A model generated the notes under the pieces. The model was not told the DNA's origin. It saw only the letters and a list, made by a program, of their open reading frames with translations, and did not search any database. Positions 25,359-34,187 of a stretch of DNA of 64,000 nucleotides are shown here, piece by piece; positions within the stretch are counted from its first letter, which is position 1; every line of letters starts with the position of its first letter. The stretch is from Janthinobacterium sp. TND4EL3 (lineage in GTDB: Bacteria > Pseudomonadota > Gammaproteobacteria > Burkholderiales > Burkholderiaceae_D), in assembly GCF_900156175.1 (NCBI RefSeq), contig NZ_FTMV01000007.1, positions 186,001-250,000 on the forward strand. Reading direction: 5' to 3'. Both the position numbers and the translations under genes were made by a program.

Positions 25359-26423
25359 TTATCCGAGCAGCGCTTCGACAAATTCGGCAGCCACGAAAGG
25401 CTGCAAGTCTTCAATTTTTTCACCGATGCCGATGAAATACACGGGCACGGGGCGCACGCGGGCGATGGCCGCCAGCACGCCGCCCTTGGCGGTGCCGTCC
25501 AGCTTGGTGATCACCAGGCCGCTCAGCTGCAGGGCGTCATCGAAGGCCTTGACTTGCGTCAAGGCGTTCTGGCCCGTGTTGCCGTCGATGACGAGCAGGG
25601 TTTCATGCGGCGCGCCATCCATGCCCTTGCCGATCACGCGCTTGATTTTCTTCAATTCTTCCATCAGGTGCAACTGCGTCGGCAAGCGGCCCGCCGTGTC
25701 GACCATGACCACGTCGATGCCGCGCGCCTTCGCCGATTGCACGGAATCGTAGGCCACGGCGGCCGGGTCGCCCGATTCCTGCGAAATGACGGTGACGTTG
25801 TTGCGCTCGCCCCAGACCATCAATTGTTCGCGCGCGGCGGCGCGGAAGGTGTCGCCCGCTGCCAGCAGCACGGACTGCTTGTTCGACTGCATGTGCTTGG
25901 CCAGCTTGCCGATGGTGGTGGTCTTGCCGGCGCCATTCACGCCGGAAATCATCATCACCAGCGGCTTGTGGCGGCCCAGCTCGAAGCGCTTTTCCAGCGG
26001 CAGCAAGAGCTCGATCAGCAGCACTTTCAGCGCGGCCTTGACGGCGGCCGCGTCGAGCAGCTTGTCTTCCTTGACCTTTTTCTTCAGCGCCGTGAGCAGG
26101 AATTCGGTGGCATCGATGCCGGCGTCGGACATCAGTAGCGCCGCTTCCAGCTCTTCGTACAGGGCGTCGTCGATCTTCGCGCCGACGAACAGCACGGACA
26201 AGGTGTTCGAGGTCTTCGACAGGCCTGCCTTCAGGCGCGTCATCCACGATTTTTTCTCGGGTTCGGCAGCGACGATCACGGGCACGAGCTCGGCTGGCGC
26301 ACCACTGAGGGGGGCGGCAGCTGGCGTGGATGGCGGCGTGACGGCGGCGGGCGCGGCGATAGGCTCGACACTGGCAGGCACGGCTTCAGGGGCGGCGGGT
26401 TTTTTCTTGAAGAAACTAAACAT
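25359..26423 (-). CDS. ftsY: Signal recognition particle receptor FtsY
   Basis: 354 residues. A short, lysine-rich start (MFSFFKKKP) and an Ala/Pro-rich A domain lead to the NG GTPase domain: GVNGAGKTTTIGKLA (P-loop), DTAGRLPTQ and TKLDGTAKGG. FtsY docks ribosome-SRP complexes at the membrane. The start is ATG 26423; an in-frame upstream codon would add a non-conserved stretch. It heads the ftsY-ftsE-ftsX block, as in E. coli. The A domain is shorter than that of E. coli FtsY. Confidence 0.95.
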   Translation of the reverse strand: MFSFFKKKPAAPEAVPASVEPIAAPAAVTPPSTPAAAPLSGAPAELVPVIVAAEPEKKSWMTRLKAGLSKTSNTLSVLFVGAKIDDALYEELEAALLMSDAGIDATEFLLTALKKKVKEDKLLDAAAVKAALKVLLIELLLPLEKRFELGRHKPLVMMISGVNGAGKTTTIGKLAKHMQSNKQSVLLAAGDTFRAAAREQLMVWGERNNVTVISQESGDPAAVAYDSVQSAKARGIDVVMVDTAGRLPTQLHLMEELKKIKRVIGKGMDGAPHETLLVIDGNTGQNALTQVKAFDDALQLSGLVITKLDGTAKGGVLAAIARVRPVPVYFIGIGEKIEDLQPFVAAEFVEALLG

Positions 26424-26579
26424 GGATGTGTGGTGGCGGGTGCTGACCTTAGGCCCGGCGGCGCCGGACACTGTTTGATACCGGCTATTCTACCAGAGCG
26501 CGCCCGGTGCTTCATGCATTCCTGTTCGATTGGCAACATTGCGCGGCTATCCGCGAAGATCGCCGCAGTTATATTGCGA

Positions 26580-27530
26580 TCAGTGCGTTTGCAGGGCGTC
26601 GGGCGCATGGCGCTGGCGCCAGCTGGCGATGCTTTCCTCGACCTGGCGCAAGTCCAGCACATGCAGGAACGGCGGCGGACGCTTGTAGAGCACGGGGCTG
26701 CGCCCGCCCGCCCACAGTTCGGTACTGGCCGGCAGGCTGGCGTGCAGTTGCTGCAGGCTGTCGCGTGTCTGCCTTTCCTTGCTGGCGCTGGAAAACGACA
26801 GCGCGACGATGTCGGCCCGCTGCGCGCCGGCCGCCGCGACGATGTCGCTCAACGGTGTTTCCACGCCCAGCGACATGCAATGTGCGCCGGCCGCCACGCA
26901 CAGGGCCTCGGCCATCAGCAGGCCCAGGCCATGGCGTTCCTGCGGCAAGGTGCTCAGGACGATGCGCGGCGTGCGCGTGCTGGGAGCGCTTTGTTGCGGT
27001 AGCGAAAAAATCGCATGGCGCATCACCGTCTGCAAGGTTTCGCTATACAGGTGCTCCTCGTACACGGCCAGTTCGCCGCAGGCCCACGCTTCGCCCACCA
27101 TGCCGGTCAGCGGGGCGATCACGTCGGTGGTGAAGGCTTTCAGGCCCAGCACGGCCAGCGCCTGGCGCAGGGCATCGCCCAGTTCCGCCATCCGGTGGCC
27201 GCGGCACAGGGCCAGGTAGTGTCCGAGTTGCGGTGCCGCCTGCTGGGGCGGCGTCGAGCCGGCGCTGGCCAGCTGCTGCAGTTGCTGGGTGCTGTGCTGC
27301 ATGATTTTACCCGGACGAAATCCGAGGTCCAGCAAACGCTTCACCATGCGCAGCTTTTGCACCTGCTCGGCCGGGTAGCTGCGTTCGCCGAAGGCGTCGC
27401 GCTGCGGCTGGGGAAAGGCGTAGCGGCGCTCCCAGACACGCAAGGTTTCCTTGGCCAGCCCCGTGTCGCGCTCGACATCGCTGATGCTGAAGGCGGAAGG
27501 GGGGTGCAGTGCTTGCAGGTCAGTATCCAT
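26580..27530 (-). CDS. MerR-type regulator with B12-binding domain (CarH/LitR-like photoreceptor)
   Basis: 316 residues. An N-terminal MerR HTH (SISDVERDTGLAKETLRVWERRY, residues 15-37) is followed by a helical bundle and a cobalamin-binding domain. The diagnostic motifs are present: W149, nine residues, then E159-H160 (the W-x9-EH motif) and E198-x-H200-x-x-G203. In CarH and LitR these bind adenosylcobalamin, and light breaks the complex and releases DNA. The residue after W149 is Ala; Thermus CarH has His132 there. The gene has a good promoter on the minus strand (TTGGTA, 17 bases, TAAAAT; 27598-27570) and is divergent from the lipid operon it likely represses in the dark. Confidence 0.9.
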   Translation of the reverse strand: MDTDLQALHPPSAFSISDVERDTGLAKETLRVWERRYAFPQPQRDAFGERSYPAEQVQKLRMVKRLLDLGFRPGKIMQHSTQQLQQLASAGSTPPQQAAPQLGHYLALCRGHRMAELGDALRQALAVLGLKAFTTDVIAPLTGMVGEAWACGELAVYEEHLYSETLQTVMRHAIFSLPQQSAPSTRTPRIVLSTLPQERHGLGLLMAEALCVAAGAHCMSLGVETPLSDIVAAAGAQRADIVALSFSSASKERQTRDSLQQLHASLPASTELWAGGRSPVLYKRPPPFLHVLDLRQVEESIASWRQRHAPDALQTH

Positions 27531-27569
27531 ACCAGGGTTTTTGCTCGCTTGCGGATGAACGTGGCATGC

Positions 27570-27598
27570 ATTTTACGCCTTTGGCTGTTCCGTACCAA
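27570..27598 (-). promoter_or_regulatory. Predicted promoter of the CarH/LitR-like gene
   Basis: On the minus strand, TTGGTA (27598-27593) and TAAAAT (27575-27570) are separated by exactly 17 bases. Transcription would start near 27563, 33 bases before the ATG. Confidence 0.55.
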
Positions 27599-27657
27599 AT
27601 AGCTGAATCCGATTGCAAATAGCGGACGTATAAGTTTCTGAGCGGCACACGCGCTCA

Positions 27658-27714
27658 TTGACATAGCTCAATATTTAATCGAATATCCTGCTAGGTCGTT
27701 TTGTCCAGGACAAA
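27658..27714 (+). promoter_or_regulatory. Promoter-operator region of the light-linked lipid operon
   Basis: A perfect -35 TTGACA is at 27658-27663; the -10 is unclear (TATCCT at 27684 with a 20-base spacer, or GAATAT at 27681 with 17). Downstream, TTTGTCC-A-GGACAAA (27700-27714) is a perfect 7+1+7 palindrome that overlaps the Shine-Dalgarno AGGA of the first gene. ATATT-N6-AATAT (27671-27686) is a further dyad. A MerR-type repressor could bind here; this is inferred. Confidence 0.5.
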
Positions 27715-27720
27715 CTTGAT

Positions 27721-29043
27721 ATGGGTCACATCATGAAAATTGCTGTCGTCGGAGCGGGAATTGCAGGCCTGTCGTGTGCGTATCGGCTGGCGCAGGCGGG
27801 CCAGGACGTCACCCTCTACGAGGCGGGCGATTATTTTGGCGGCCACAGCCACACGGTCGACGTCACGCTCGACGGCGCCACGCATGGCGTGGACACGGGT
27901 TTTCTCGTGTTTAACCACGCCACCTATCCGAACCTCGTCCAGCTCTTCGATGAACTGGGCGTCGCCGCGGCCGACAGCGACATGTCGTTTTCCGTGAAGA
28001 TGCCGCTGGGTACGGCCGCGAATGACCGCGTGCTGGAGTGGGCTGGCGCCAATTTCGATACCGTGTTTACCCAGCGCAGCAACTTGCTGCGCCCCGCCTT
28101 CCTGCGCATGCTGCGCGATATCGTGCGCTTCAACCGGCAAGGCAGCGCGCTGGCCATGTCCAGTTTGCCGGCGCCGGCCATGTCGCTGGGCGAGTTCCTC
28201 GACCTGCACGGCTACGGCGCCGAGTTCCGCCACTGGTATCTGTTGCCGATGGCGGCCTGCATCTGGTCATGCCCGGCACGCCAGATGCTGGCCTTTCCGC
28301 TGGCCACCTTCATCCGTTTCTGCCACAACCATGGTTTGCTGCAAGTGAACGACCGGCCGCAATGGCGCACGGTGCGGGGCGGCTCGCGCGTGTACGTGGA
28401 AAAACTGCTGGCCGGCATCCCGCAGCAGCGCCTCGCGTGTCCCGTGCTGTCCGTGCGCCGCCAGGGGCACGGGGGGGCGCGCATGGTCGAGCTGCATACG
28501 GCGGCCGGCGTCGAGCATGCGGATCACGTGGTGCTCGCTTGTCACAGCGACCAGTCGCTGGCCCTGCTGGCCGATATCCGCGACGACGAGCGCTCCGTGC
28601 TCGAAGCCGTGCGCTACCAGCCGAACCGCGCCGTGCTGCACACGGATGCCTCCTGCCTGCCGCAGCGCCGCAAGGCCTGGTCGGCCTGGAATTACCAGGG
28701 CCGGGCGACGGAGGAGGGCGAGGCGCCGCAAGTGTGCGTGCACTACCTGTTGAACCAGTTGCAGCCGCTGCCGTTCACGACGCCCGTCATCGTCTCGCTC
28801 AATCCCCTTGACGAGCCGGACCCGGCCAAGGTGATCGACGAGTTTTCCTATGCGCATCCCGTGTTCGATGGCGCGGCCATCGCCGCCCAGGCGCGCCTGG
28901 CCGGTTTCCAGGGCGCGCAGCACACGTGGTTCGCGGGCGCCTGGACCGGTTATGGTTTCCATGAGGATGGCTTGAAGTCTGGCCTGGCGGTGGCGCAAGT
29001 GCTCAATGGCATGGCGGCGGCGGAGCTTGGCCATGCCGCATGA
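27721..29043 (+). CDS. FAD-dependent amine-oxidase-like flavoprotein
   Basis: 440 residues. It opens with the Rossmann dinucleotide motif GAGIAGLSCAYRLAQAG and an amine-oxidase-type second strand (LYEAGDYFGGHSHTVDV); the C-terminal FAD motif GAWTGYGFHEDGLKSG is also present. The substrate is not shown by sequence. Relatives next to CFA-synthase-like genes act on fatty acyl chains, for example in the furan-fatty-acid route of Rhodobacter, where a flavoprotein introduces a double bond; that parallel is my recollection. The start is ATG 27721 (AGGA 10 bases before) or ATG 27733. First gene of an eight-gene operon. Confidence 0.85.
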   Translation: MGHIMKIAVVGAGIAGLSCAYRLAQAGQDVTLYEAGDYFGGHSHTVDVTLDGATHGVDTGFLVFNHATYPNLVQLFDELGVAAADSDMSFSVKMPLGTAANDRVLEWAGANFDTVFTQRSNLLRPAFLRMLRDIVRFNRQGSALAMSSLPAPAMSLGEFLDLHGYGAEFRHWYLLPMAACIWSCPARQMLAFPLATFIRFCHNHGLLQVNDRPQWRTVRGGSRVYVEKLLAGIPQQRLACPVLSVRRQGHGGARMVELHTAAGVEHADHVVLACHSDQSLALLADIRDDERSVLEAVRYQPNRAVLHTDASCLPQRRKAWSAWNYQGRATEEGEAPQVCVHYLLNQLQPLPFTTPVIVSLNPLDEPDPAKVIDEFSYAHPVFDGAAIAAQARLAGFQGAQHTWFAGAWTGYGFHEDGLKSGLAVAQVLNGMAAAELGHAA

Positions 29044-29821
29044 TCCGCCGCCGGCGCTGCCGCAGCTGTGCCTGGGCCAGGTGCGCCATGCGCGCCTGCG
29101 GCCGCGCGCGCATGCCTTCAGCTACGGCATCTATTATGTGCGCCTGCCCCTGCGCAGCATGGGCGCGCGGGATTTTTCCGCCCGTCTGATTTCGCGCAAC
29201 GGCGCCAACCTGCTGTCCTTCCGCGACAGCGACCATGGCGATGGAGAAACGCCGTTGTTGCAATGGATAGACGCCCTGCTGCGCCAGCAGGGCGTGGCGG
29301 ATGCGCAGGGCGAAATCTGGCTGCAAACCATGCCGCGCGTGTTCGGCTATGTCTTCAATCCCGTCAGTTTCTGGTTTTGTCACCGGCTTGACGGCGCGCT
29401 GCGCGCCGTGGTCTGTGACGTGCGCAATACCTTCGGCGAGCGCCACCTGTATCTGCTGGAGCAGGGCGGCGCCATCGCCCATGGCAGCGAATTGCAAGCC
29501 AGCAAGATTTTCCACGTCTCGCCGTTCTGCCAGGTGGCGGGACGCTACCGCTTCCGTTTCCTGCGCAACAGCGAGCAGGACGGCGAACGCCACCTGGCGC
29601 GCGTCGATTATGACGACCTCGACGGCCCGCTGCTGCAGACGAGCCTGTCCGGCACGGCGCGGCCCCTGCGCGACGGCGCCATCGCGTACGCCTTGCTGCG
29701 CTATCCGCTGATGACCTGGGGCGTGATGGCGCGCATCCATTGGCAGGCGCTGCGCCTGTGGCTGCGCCGCGTGCCGTTTTTCAGCAAACCCCACCCCCCA
29801 CAAGAAAAGGTGTCCCGATGA
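29033..29821 (+). CDS. DUF1365 family protein
   Basis: 262 residues, the standard DUF1365 length, with LGQVRHARLRPRAHAFSYG near the start, VFGYVFNPVSFWFCH near residue 105 and VCDVRNTFGERHLYLL after it. The family is uncharacterised but nearly always sits beside CFA-synthase-like methyltransferases and an FAD oxidoreductase, as here, so a role in acyl-chain modification is likely. ATG 29033 has GGAG 7 bases upstream and lies inside the end of the flavoprotein gene. Its stop overlaps the next start by four bases. Confidence 0.92.
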   Translation: MPHDPPPALPQLCLGQVRHARLRPRAHAFSYGIYYVRLPLRSMGARDFSARLISRNGANLLSFRDSDHGDGETPLLQWIDALLRQQGVADAQGEIWLQTMPRVFGYVFNPVSFWFCHRLDGALRAVVCDVRNTFGERHLYLLEQGGAIAHGSELQASKIFHVSPFCQVAGRYRFRFLRNSEQDGERHLARVDYDDLDGPLLQTSLSGTARPLRDGAIAYALLRYPLMTWGVMARIHWQALRLWLRRVPFFSKPHPPQEKVSR

Positions 29822-31050
29822 GCTCCGAATCCCTGCCGACCAGCCTGCAGGCACGCAGCGCGTGCCATGACCACGCGCACCTGGACGTGCCCGCCTCCGG
29901 CCGCATGATATTGCGGCTGCTGGCGCAGCTGAAGTTTGGCGCCTTGCGCCTGCGCACGCCCGATGGCAGCGTCCTGCTGTACGGCGACGGCGGCAATCCC
30001 GTCACGCTGGACCTGCACAACTGGCGCTTGTGCGGGGCCGTCCTGCGCTCGGGAGACATCGGTTTTGCGGAAACGTTCATCGCGGGCGACTGGCGCACGG
30101 ACAATTTGCCGGGCTTGATCGAATTGATGATACGCAACCGCGACCAGATCGAGTCCTTGATCTACGGTAACTGGTGGGGCAACCTGGTCTACAAGCTGCG
30201 GCATTTGCTCAACCGCAATTCGCGCGCCGGCAGCAAGAAGAATATCCACGCCCATTACGACATCGGCAACGCCTTCTATCAGCTGTGGCTGGACCCCTCG
30301 ATGACGTACTCGAGCGCCCTGTTCAGCGAGGGCGCCAGCCTGGAGCAGGCGCAAGGTGCCAAATACCGGCGCATCGCCAGCGAGCTGCAGCTGCAGACCG
30401 GCCAGCGCGTGCTGGAAATCGGCTGCGGCTGGGGCGGCTTTGCGGAAACGGCGGCGCGCGACTACGGCGCCCATGTGACGGGGCTGACCTTGTCGACGGA
30501 GCAACTGGCGTACGCGCGCCAGCGCCTGCAGGACGCGGGGCTGGCCAGCCTGGCCGATTTGCAGCTGTGCGATTACCGCGACAGCCATGGCCAGTACGAC
30601 GCCATCGCCTCGATCGAAATGTTCGAAGCCGTGGGGCAAAGCTACTGGCCCGGCTATTTTTCCTGCGTGGCACGCAACCTGAAGCGGGGCGGACGGGCCT
30701 GCATCCAGACCATCGTCATTGCCGATGCGCTGTTCGAGCGCTACAGCAAGAGCACGGATTTCATCCAGCAGTACATCTTTCCGGGCGGCATGTTGCCATC
30801 GCCGGCAGAATTCCGCCGCGCCGCCGAGGCGCAGGGCTTGCGCGTGGTGGAGGCGTTCAGCTTCGGTCTCGACTATGCGGAAACCCTGCGCCAGTGGCGC
30901 GCCAGCTTCCTGGCCCGGCGCGCGGCACTGGAAAAGCAGGGTTTCGATGGCCGTTTCCTGCTGACCTGGGAGTTTTACCTCGCGTATTGCGAGGCCGCCT
31001 TCCAGGCCCACAACACAGATGTGATGCAATTTACCCTCGTCAAGGACTGA
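29818..31050 (+). CDS. Cyclopropane-fatty-acyl-phospholipid synthase-like methyltransferase
   Basis: 410 residues. It has the two-part CFA synthase layout: an N-terminal lipid-binding region (LNRNSRAGSKKNIHAHYDIG, the bridge to the catalytic core) and an SAM methyltransferase fold with VLEIGCGWGGFAETAA (motif I) and TGLTLSTEQLAYA. The catalytic-site SIEMFEAVGQSYWPGYF segment is intact. It methylates an unsaturated phospholipid acyl chain. Members linked to DUF1365 form a separate clade, and some of them give methylated or furan acyl chains rather than cyclopropane rings. Same operon, four-base overlap with DUF1365. Confidence 0.93.
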   Translation: MSSESLPTSLQARSACHDHAHLDVPASGRMILRLLAQLKFGALRLRTPDGSVLLYGDGGNPVTLDLHNWRLCGAVLRSGDIGFAETFIAGDWRTDNLPGLIELMIRNRDQIESLIYGNWWGNLVYKLRHLLNRNSRAGSKKNIHAHYDIGNAFYQLWLDPSMTYSSALFSEGASLEQAQGAKYRRIASELQLQTGQRVLEIGCGWGGFAETAARDYGAHVTGLTLSTEQLAYARQRLQDAGLASLADLQLCDYRDSHGQYDAIASIEMFEAVGQSYWPGYFSCVARNLKRGGRACIQTIVIADALFERYSKSTDFIQQYIFPGGMLPSPAEFRRAAEAQGLRVVEAFSFGLDYAETLRQWRASFLARRAALEKQGFDGRFLLTWEFYLAYCEAAFQAHNTDVMQFTLVKD

Positions 31051-31052
31051 CC

Positions 31053-31601
31053 ATGGGCCGCTTGCTTGCCATAGTCGTGTTGTCGTTGGCCATGTCCGGC
31101 GCCATGGCCGCGCCGCCCGCCTTTGTCGCCGCGGACGTGCCTGAAGCCCGGCTCGCGGGCGAGGGCGAATACACGTGGTTCGGCATGCGCATTTACCAGG
31201 CGCAGCTGTGGGTGGGGCCGCAGGGCTACCAGGGCGCGGCGTCCGCCACCGCCCCGTTCGTGCTGGAATTGCGCTACGCGCGCGCGCTCGACGGCGGCAA
31301 GATCGCCGAGGCCAGCCATGAACAGATGCAGAAGGTCGGCGTGGGCACGGTGGCGCAGCGCCAGTCGTGGCTGCAGACCATGCGGCGCATCTTTCCGGAT
31401 GTGAAGGAAGGCCAGCGCATCGCGGGCGCCTACCGGGCCGGCACCGCGCCCGGCGTGCGCTTTTATCTCGATGGCAAGGTGCTGGCCGACGTGAGCGATG
31501 GCGACTTTGCGCGCGCCTTCTTCGCCATCTGGCTGTCGCCCGAGTCGACGGCGCCGACGCTGCGCGGTGCGCTGCTGCAGAACGCCGCCCCGCTGCCATG
31601 A
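31053..31601 (+). CDS. Chalcone isomerase-like secreted protein
   Basis: 182 residues. A signal peptide (LLAIVVLSLAMSGAMAAP) leads to a periplasmic chalcone-isomerase fold: AEGEYTWFGMRIYQAQLWVG-like strand near the start, then LELRYARALDGGKIAEAS and SPESTAPTLRGALLQ at the end. Bacterial members probably bind or process fatty acids rather than flavonoids. It starts two bases after the CFA-like gene and overlaps the MFS gene start by four bases. In this setting it may carry or modify acyl chains on the outer side of the membrane. Confidence 0.85.
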   Translation: MGRLLAIVVLSLAMSGAMAAPPAFVAADVPEARLAGEGEYTWFGMRIYQAQLWVGPQGYQGAASATAPFVLELRYARALDGGKIAEASHEQMQKVGVGTVAQRQSWLQTMRRIFPDVKEGQRIAGAYRAGTAPGVRFYLDGKVLADVSDGDFARAFFAIWLSPESTAPTLRGALLQNAAPLP

Positions 31602-32875
31602 ACGCCGCTGCCGGCGCTTTGACCTTGCCCGCCCTGTTCAGCTATGGCCTGTTCGGCTTGCCGCTGGCCATGCTGGCGCTGCCCATCTATATCTATGTGG
31701 CGCCGTTTTATGCGCAGCGCAGCAGTCTTGATCTGGCGCAAATCGGCGCCGTGCTGCTGGCGGCCCGCATCGCCGCCGCCTTCATCGACCCGGCCCTGGG
31801 CGCCTGGATGGCGCACGGCGCGCGCAGCTATGCCATGCTGGTCAGCGCGTCGCTGCCCTTGCTGCTGCTGGGCTTTGGCGCCCTGTTCCATCCGCCGTCC
31901 ATGCCGCCCGCGGCCACCTTGGCCTGGTTCCTGGCGGCCTTGCTGCTCGTATATGCGGCGTTCGGCCTGGCCAGCATCGCCCACCAGAGCTGGGGCGCAG
32001 CCCTGAGCCAGGCGCGGGAGCTGCGCGCGCGCGTGACGGCCGTGCGCGAAGCTTGCGGGCTGATCGGCGTGATCGTGGCGGCGGGCCTGACTTCCGTGTT
32101 CGGTTATGACGGTCTGTCGCTGGCCTTTGCCGTCTGCCTGCTGGCGGCAGGCGCCTTGCTGCTGGCGCGCGCGCCGCGTCCGCCCTTGCGCGGCGGTCCG
32201 GTGCAGTCCGCGGGCGGCTGGCGCCTGCCTTGGCGCCAGCGGGCGTTTCGCTGGCTGTTCGCCATTTTGCTCGTCAACGGCGTGGCGGCCGCCATTCCCG
32301 CCACCCTGTTCCTGTTCTTTGCCGGCGATTACCTGCGCCTCGGGCATTACGCGGGCGCTTTCCTGATCGTCTATTTTTGCGCGGCGGCCGCTTCCATGCC
32401 CGCATGGGTGGTCCTGGCCCGCCGTTTTGGCGAAGCGCGGGCCTGGGCCGGCGCCATGCTGCTGGCGGCCACCGTCTTCGTCTGGGCGTATGGCCTCGAT
32501 GCGGGCGCCGCCTGGGGCTTTGCCAGTATCTGCCTGCTGTCGGGCCTGGCCCTGGGCGCCGACCTGGCCTTGCCGCCGGCCCTGCTGGCGGGACTGATCG
32601 GCGCCGCCGGCCAGGCGGGCAGGCATGAGGCCGCGTATTTCGGCTGGTGGAACTGGGGTGTGCAGATGAGCCTGGCGTTGGCGGCCGGCATCGCCTTGCC
32701 CCTGCTGGCCTGGCTCGGCTATGTGCCGGGCGGCAGCGGCGGCTTGCCGGCCTTGTCCGCCGCCTACGCCTTGCTGCCCTGCGCCCTGAAGCTGCTGGCG
32801 GCGCTGCTGCTGTGGCGCGCACCCTTGCAACATATATATAGCGATCACCGGGAGAAGATGCCATGCACCTCATGA
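31598..32875 (+). CDS. MFS transporter of the lipid operon
   Basis: 425 residues with twelve predicted helices and the wording of the GPH/sugar-cation symporter branch (PIYIYVAPFYAQRS, AFIDPALGAWMAHG, WWNWGVQMSLALAAG). It begins at ATG 31598, overlapping the preceding stop by four bases, and ends inside the start of the DUF3833 gene. It is probably a transporter for a lipid precursor or product rather than for sugar, judging only from its operon. A similar transporter is found in singlet-oxygen-induced CFA-type operons of Rhodobacter (recollection). Confidence 0.87.
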   Translation: MNAAAGALTLPALFSYGLFGLPLAMLALPIYIYVAPFYAQRSSLDLAQIGAVLLAARIAAAFIDPALGAWMAHGARSYAMLVSASLPLLLLGFGALFHPPSMPPAATLAWFLAALLLVYAAFGLASIAHQSWGAALSQARELRARVTAVREACGLIGVIVAAGLTSVFGYDGLSLAFAVCLLAAGALLLARAPRPPLRGGPVQSAGGWRLPWRQRAFRWLFAILLVNGVAAAIPATLFLFFAGDYLRLGHYAGAFLIVYFCAAAASMPAWVVLARRFGEARAWAGAMLLAATVFVWAYGLDAGAAWGFASICLLSGLALGADLALPPALLAGLIGAAGQAGRHEAAYFGWWNWGVQMSLALAAGIALPLLAWLGYVPGGSGGLPALSAAYALLPCALKLLAALLLWRAPLQHIYSDHREKMPCTS

Positions 32876-33423
32876 ACAACTGGAAACACCGCCTGCCGCT
32901 GGCGGCCCTGCTGCTGGCGCTGGCCGCCTGCTCCACGCCGCCCCTGCCTGCCACGTATGCGCAGGAATTGCCGAAACTGGATTTGCAGCAGTATTTCAAC
33001 GGCACGCTCGACGCGCACGGCATCTTCCAGGACCGCTCCGGCAAGGTGGTGAAACGCTTCACGGTCGTGCTGCACGCCAGCTGGCACGGTGACACCGGCA
33101 CGCTTGACGAGGATTTCACGTATTCGGACGGCAGCCGCCAGCGGCGCGTGTGGACCCTGCGCAAGACGGCACCCGGGCGCTTCATCGGCACGGCACCCGA
33201 CGTGATCGGGCAAGCCGTCGGCGAAGTGGCCGGCAATGCCTTGCGCTGGCAATACGTGCTGGCCCTGCCTGTCGACGGCACCGTCTACCACGTGGATTTC
33301 GAGGACTGGATGTTCTTAATGGATGACAAGGTCATGCTCAACCGCGCCGCCATGAGCAAGTTCGGCTTTGGCCTGGGCGCCGTGACCTTGTCCTTCAGCA
33401 AACGCCCGCAGGCGGCGCCATGA
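32863..33423 (+). CDS. DUF3833 family lipoprotein
   Basis: 186 residues. A lipoprotein signal ends in LAAC. The mature part begins with LQQYFNGTLDAHGIFQDRSG and has the DUF3833 core with TLDEDFTYSDG and WTLRKTAPGRFIGTAPDVIG, a lipocalin-like beta barrel. The DUF3833 clan is found with CFA-like genes, so it may carry a lipid in the periplasm. GGGAG precedes the ATG at 32863; ATG 32872 is possible too. It overlaps both the MFS gene end and the SDR start, continuing the coupled string. Confidence 0.9.
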   Translation: MHLMNNWKHRLPLAALLLALAACSTPPLPATYAQELPKLDLQQYFNGTLDAHGIFQDRSGKVVKRFTVVLHASWHGDTGTLDEDFTYSDGSRQRRVWTLRKTAPGRFIGTAPDVIGQAVGEVAGNALRWQYVLALPVDGTVYHVDFEDWMFLMDDKVMLNRAAMSKFGFGLGAVTLSFSKRPQAAP

Positions 33424-34187
33424 ACCGCAAGATTGCCAGCTGGGCCGGCAAGCGCGTGTGGATCATCGGTGCTTCCAGCGGCATCGGCGCCGCCTGCGCC
33501 ACCCAGTTGCTGGCGCAGGGCGCCAGCGTGGCCCTGTCGGCCCGCCACCGTGCCAGCCTGGAGCAGCTGTGCGAGGGGCAGCCGCTGGCGCTGGCCTTGC
33601 CGCTTGACATTACCCAGCAAGCGCAAGTGCGGGCCGTGTGCACCGAACTCATGCAGCAGTGGCCGCACATCGACCTGATTCTCGTGGTCGCTGGCGGCTA
33701 TCAGTCCATGCGCGCCGATAGTTTCGACCTGGAAGCGGCGCAAGGCTTGCTGGCCCTGAACGTGGGCGGCGTCTTCAATTGCCTGGAGCAGGCCTTGCCG
33801 TGGCTGCTGCGCCAGGGCCGGGGCGGCATCGGCATCGTCGCTTCGGTGGCCGGCTACGGCGGCTTGCCGAAGGCGCTCGCGTATGGCGCCAGCAAGGCGG
33901 CGCTGATCAACCTGACGGAATCGCTGTATCTGGATCTGCATGGGCGCGGGATTGATGTGTATCAAATCAACCCTGGTTTTGTCGCCACGCCTTTGACGGC
34001 TGGCAATGATTTCAAGATGCCGGCCCTGATGACGGCGCAGGACGCGGCCGCAGCCATGCTGGACGGCATCGAGCGCGGGCAGTTTCACATCCATTTCCCC
34101 AAACGATTTACGAATACCCTGCGGCTGGCGCGGCTCTTGCCGTACCGCGCCTATTTCTGGCTGATCCGCAAGGTCACTGGCTTATGA
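33420..34187 (+). CDS. Short-chain dehydrogenase/reductase (SDR)
   Basis: 255 residues, a classical SDR: cofactor motif GASSGIGAA (about residue 18), the catalytic Ser in SVAGYGGLPKALAYGASKAAL, Tyr and Lys of the YxxxK motif (YGASK, about residue 158) and a C-terminal basic helix. NADP preference is likely because an Arg follows the second strand (SARHR). Its start overlaps the DUF3833 stop by four bases and its stop overlaps the NTF2-like start. It could reduce a keto group on a modified acyl chain. Confidence 0.93.
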   Translation: MNRKIASWAGKRVWIIGASSGIGAACATQLLAQGASVALSARHRASLEQLCEGQPLALALPLDITQQAQVRAVCTELMQQWPHIDLILVVAGGYQSMRADSFDLEAAQGLLALNVGGVFNCLEQALPWLLRQGRGGIGIVASVAGYGGLPKALAYGASKAALINLTESLYLDLHGRGIDVYQINPGFVATPLTAGNDFKMPALMTAQDAAAAMLDGIERGQFHIHFPKRFTNTLRLARLLPYRAYFWLIRKVTGL

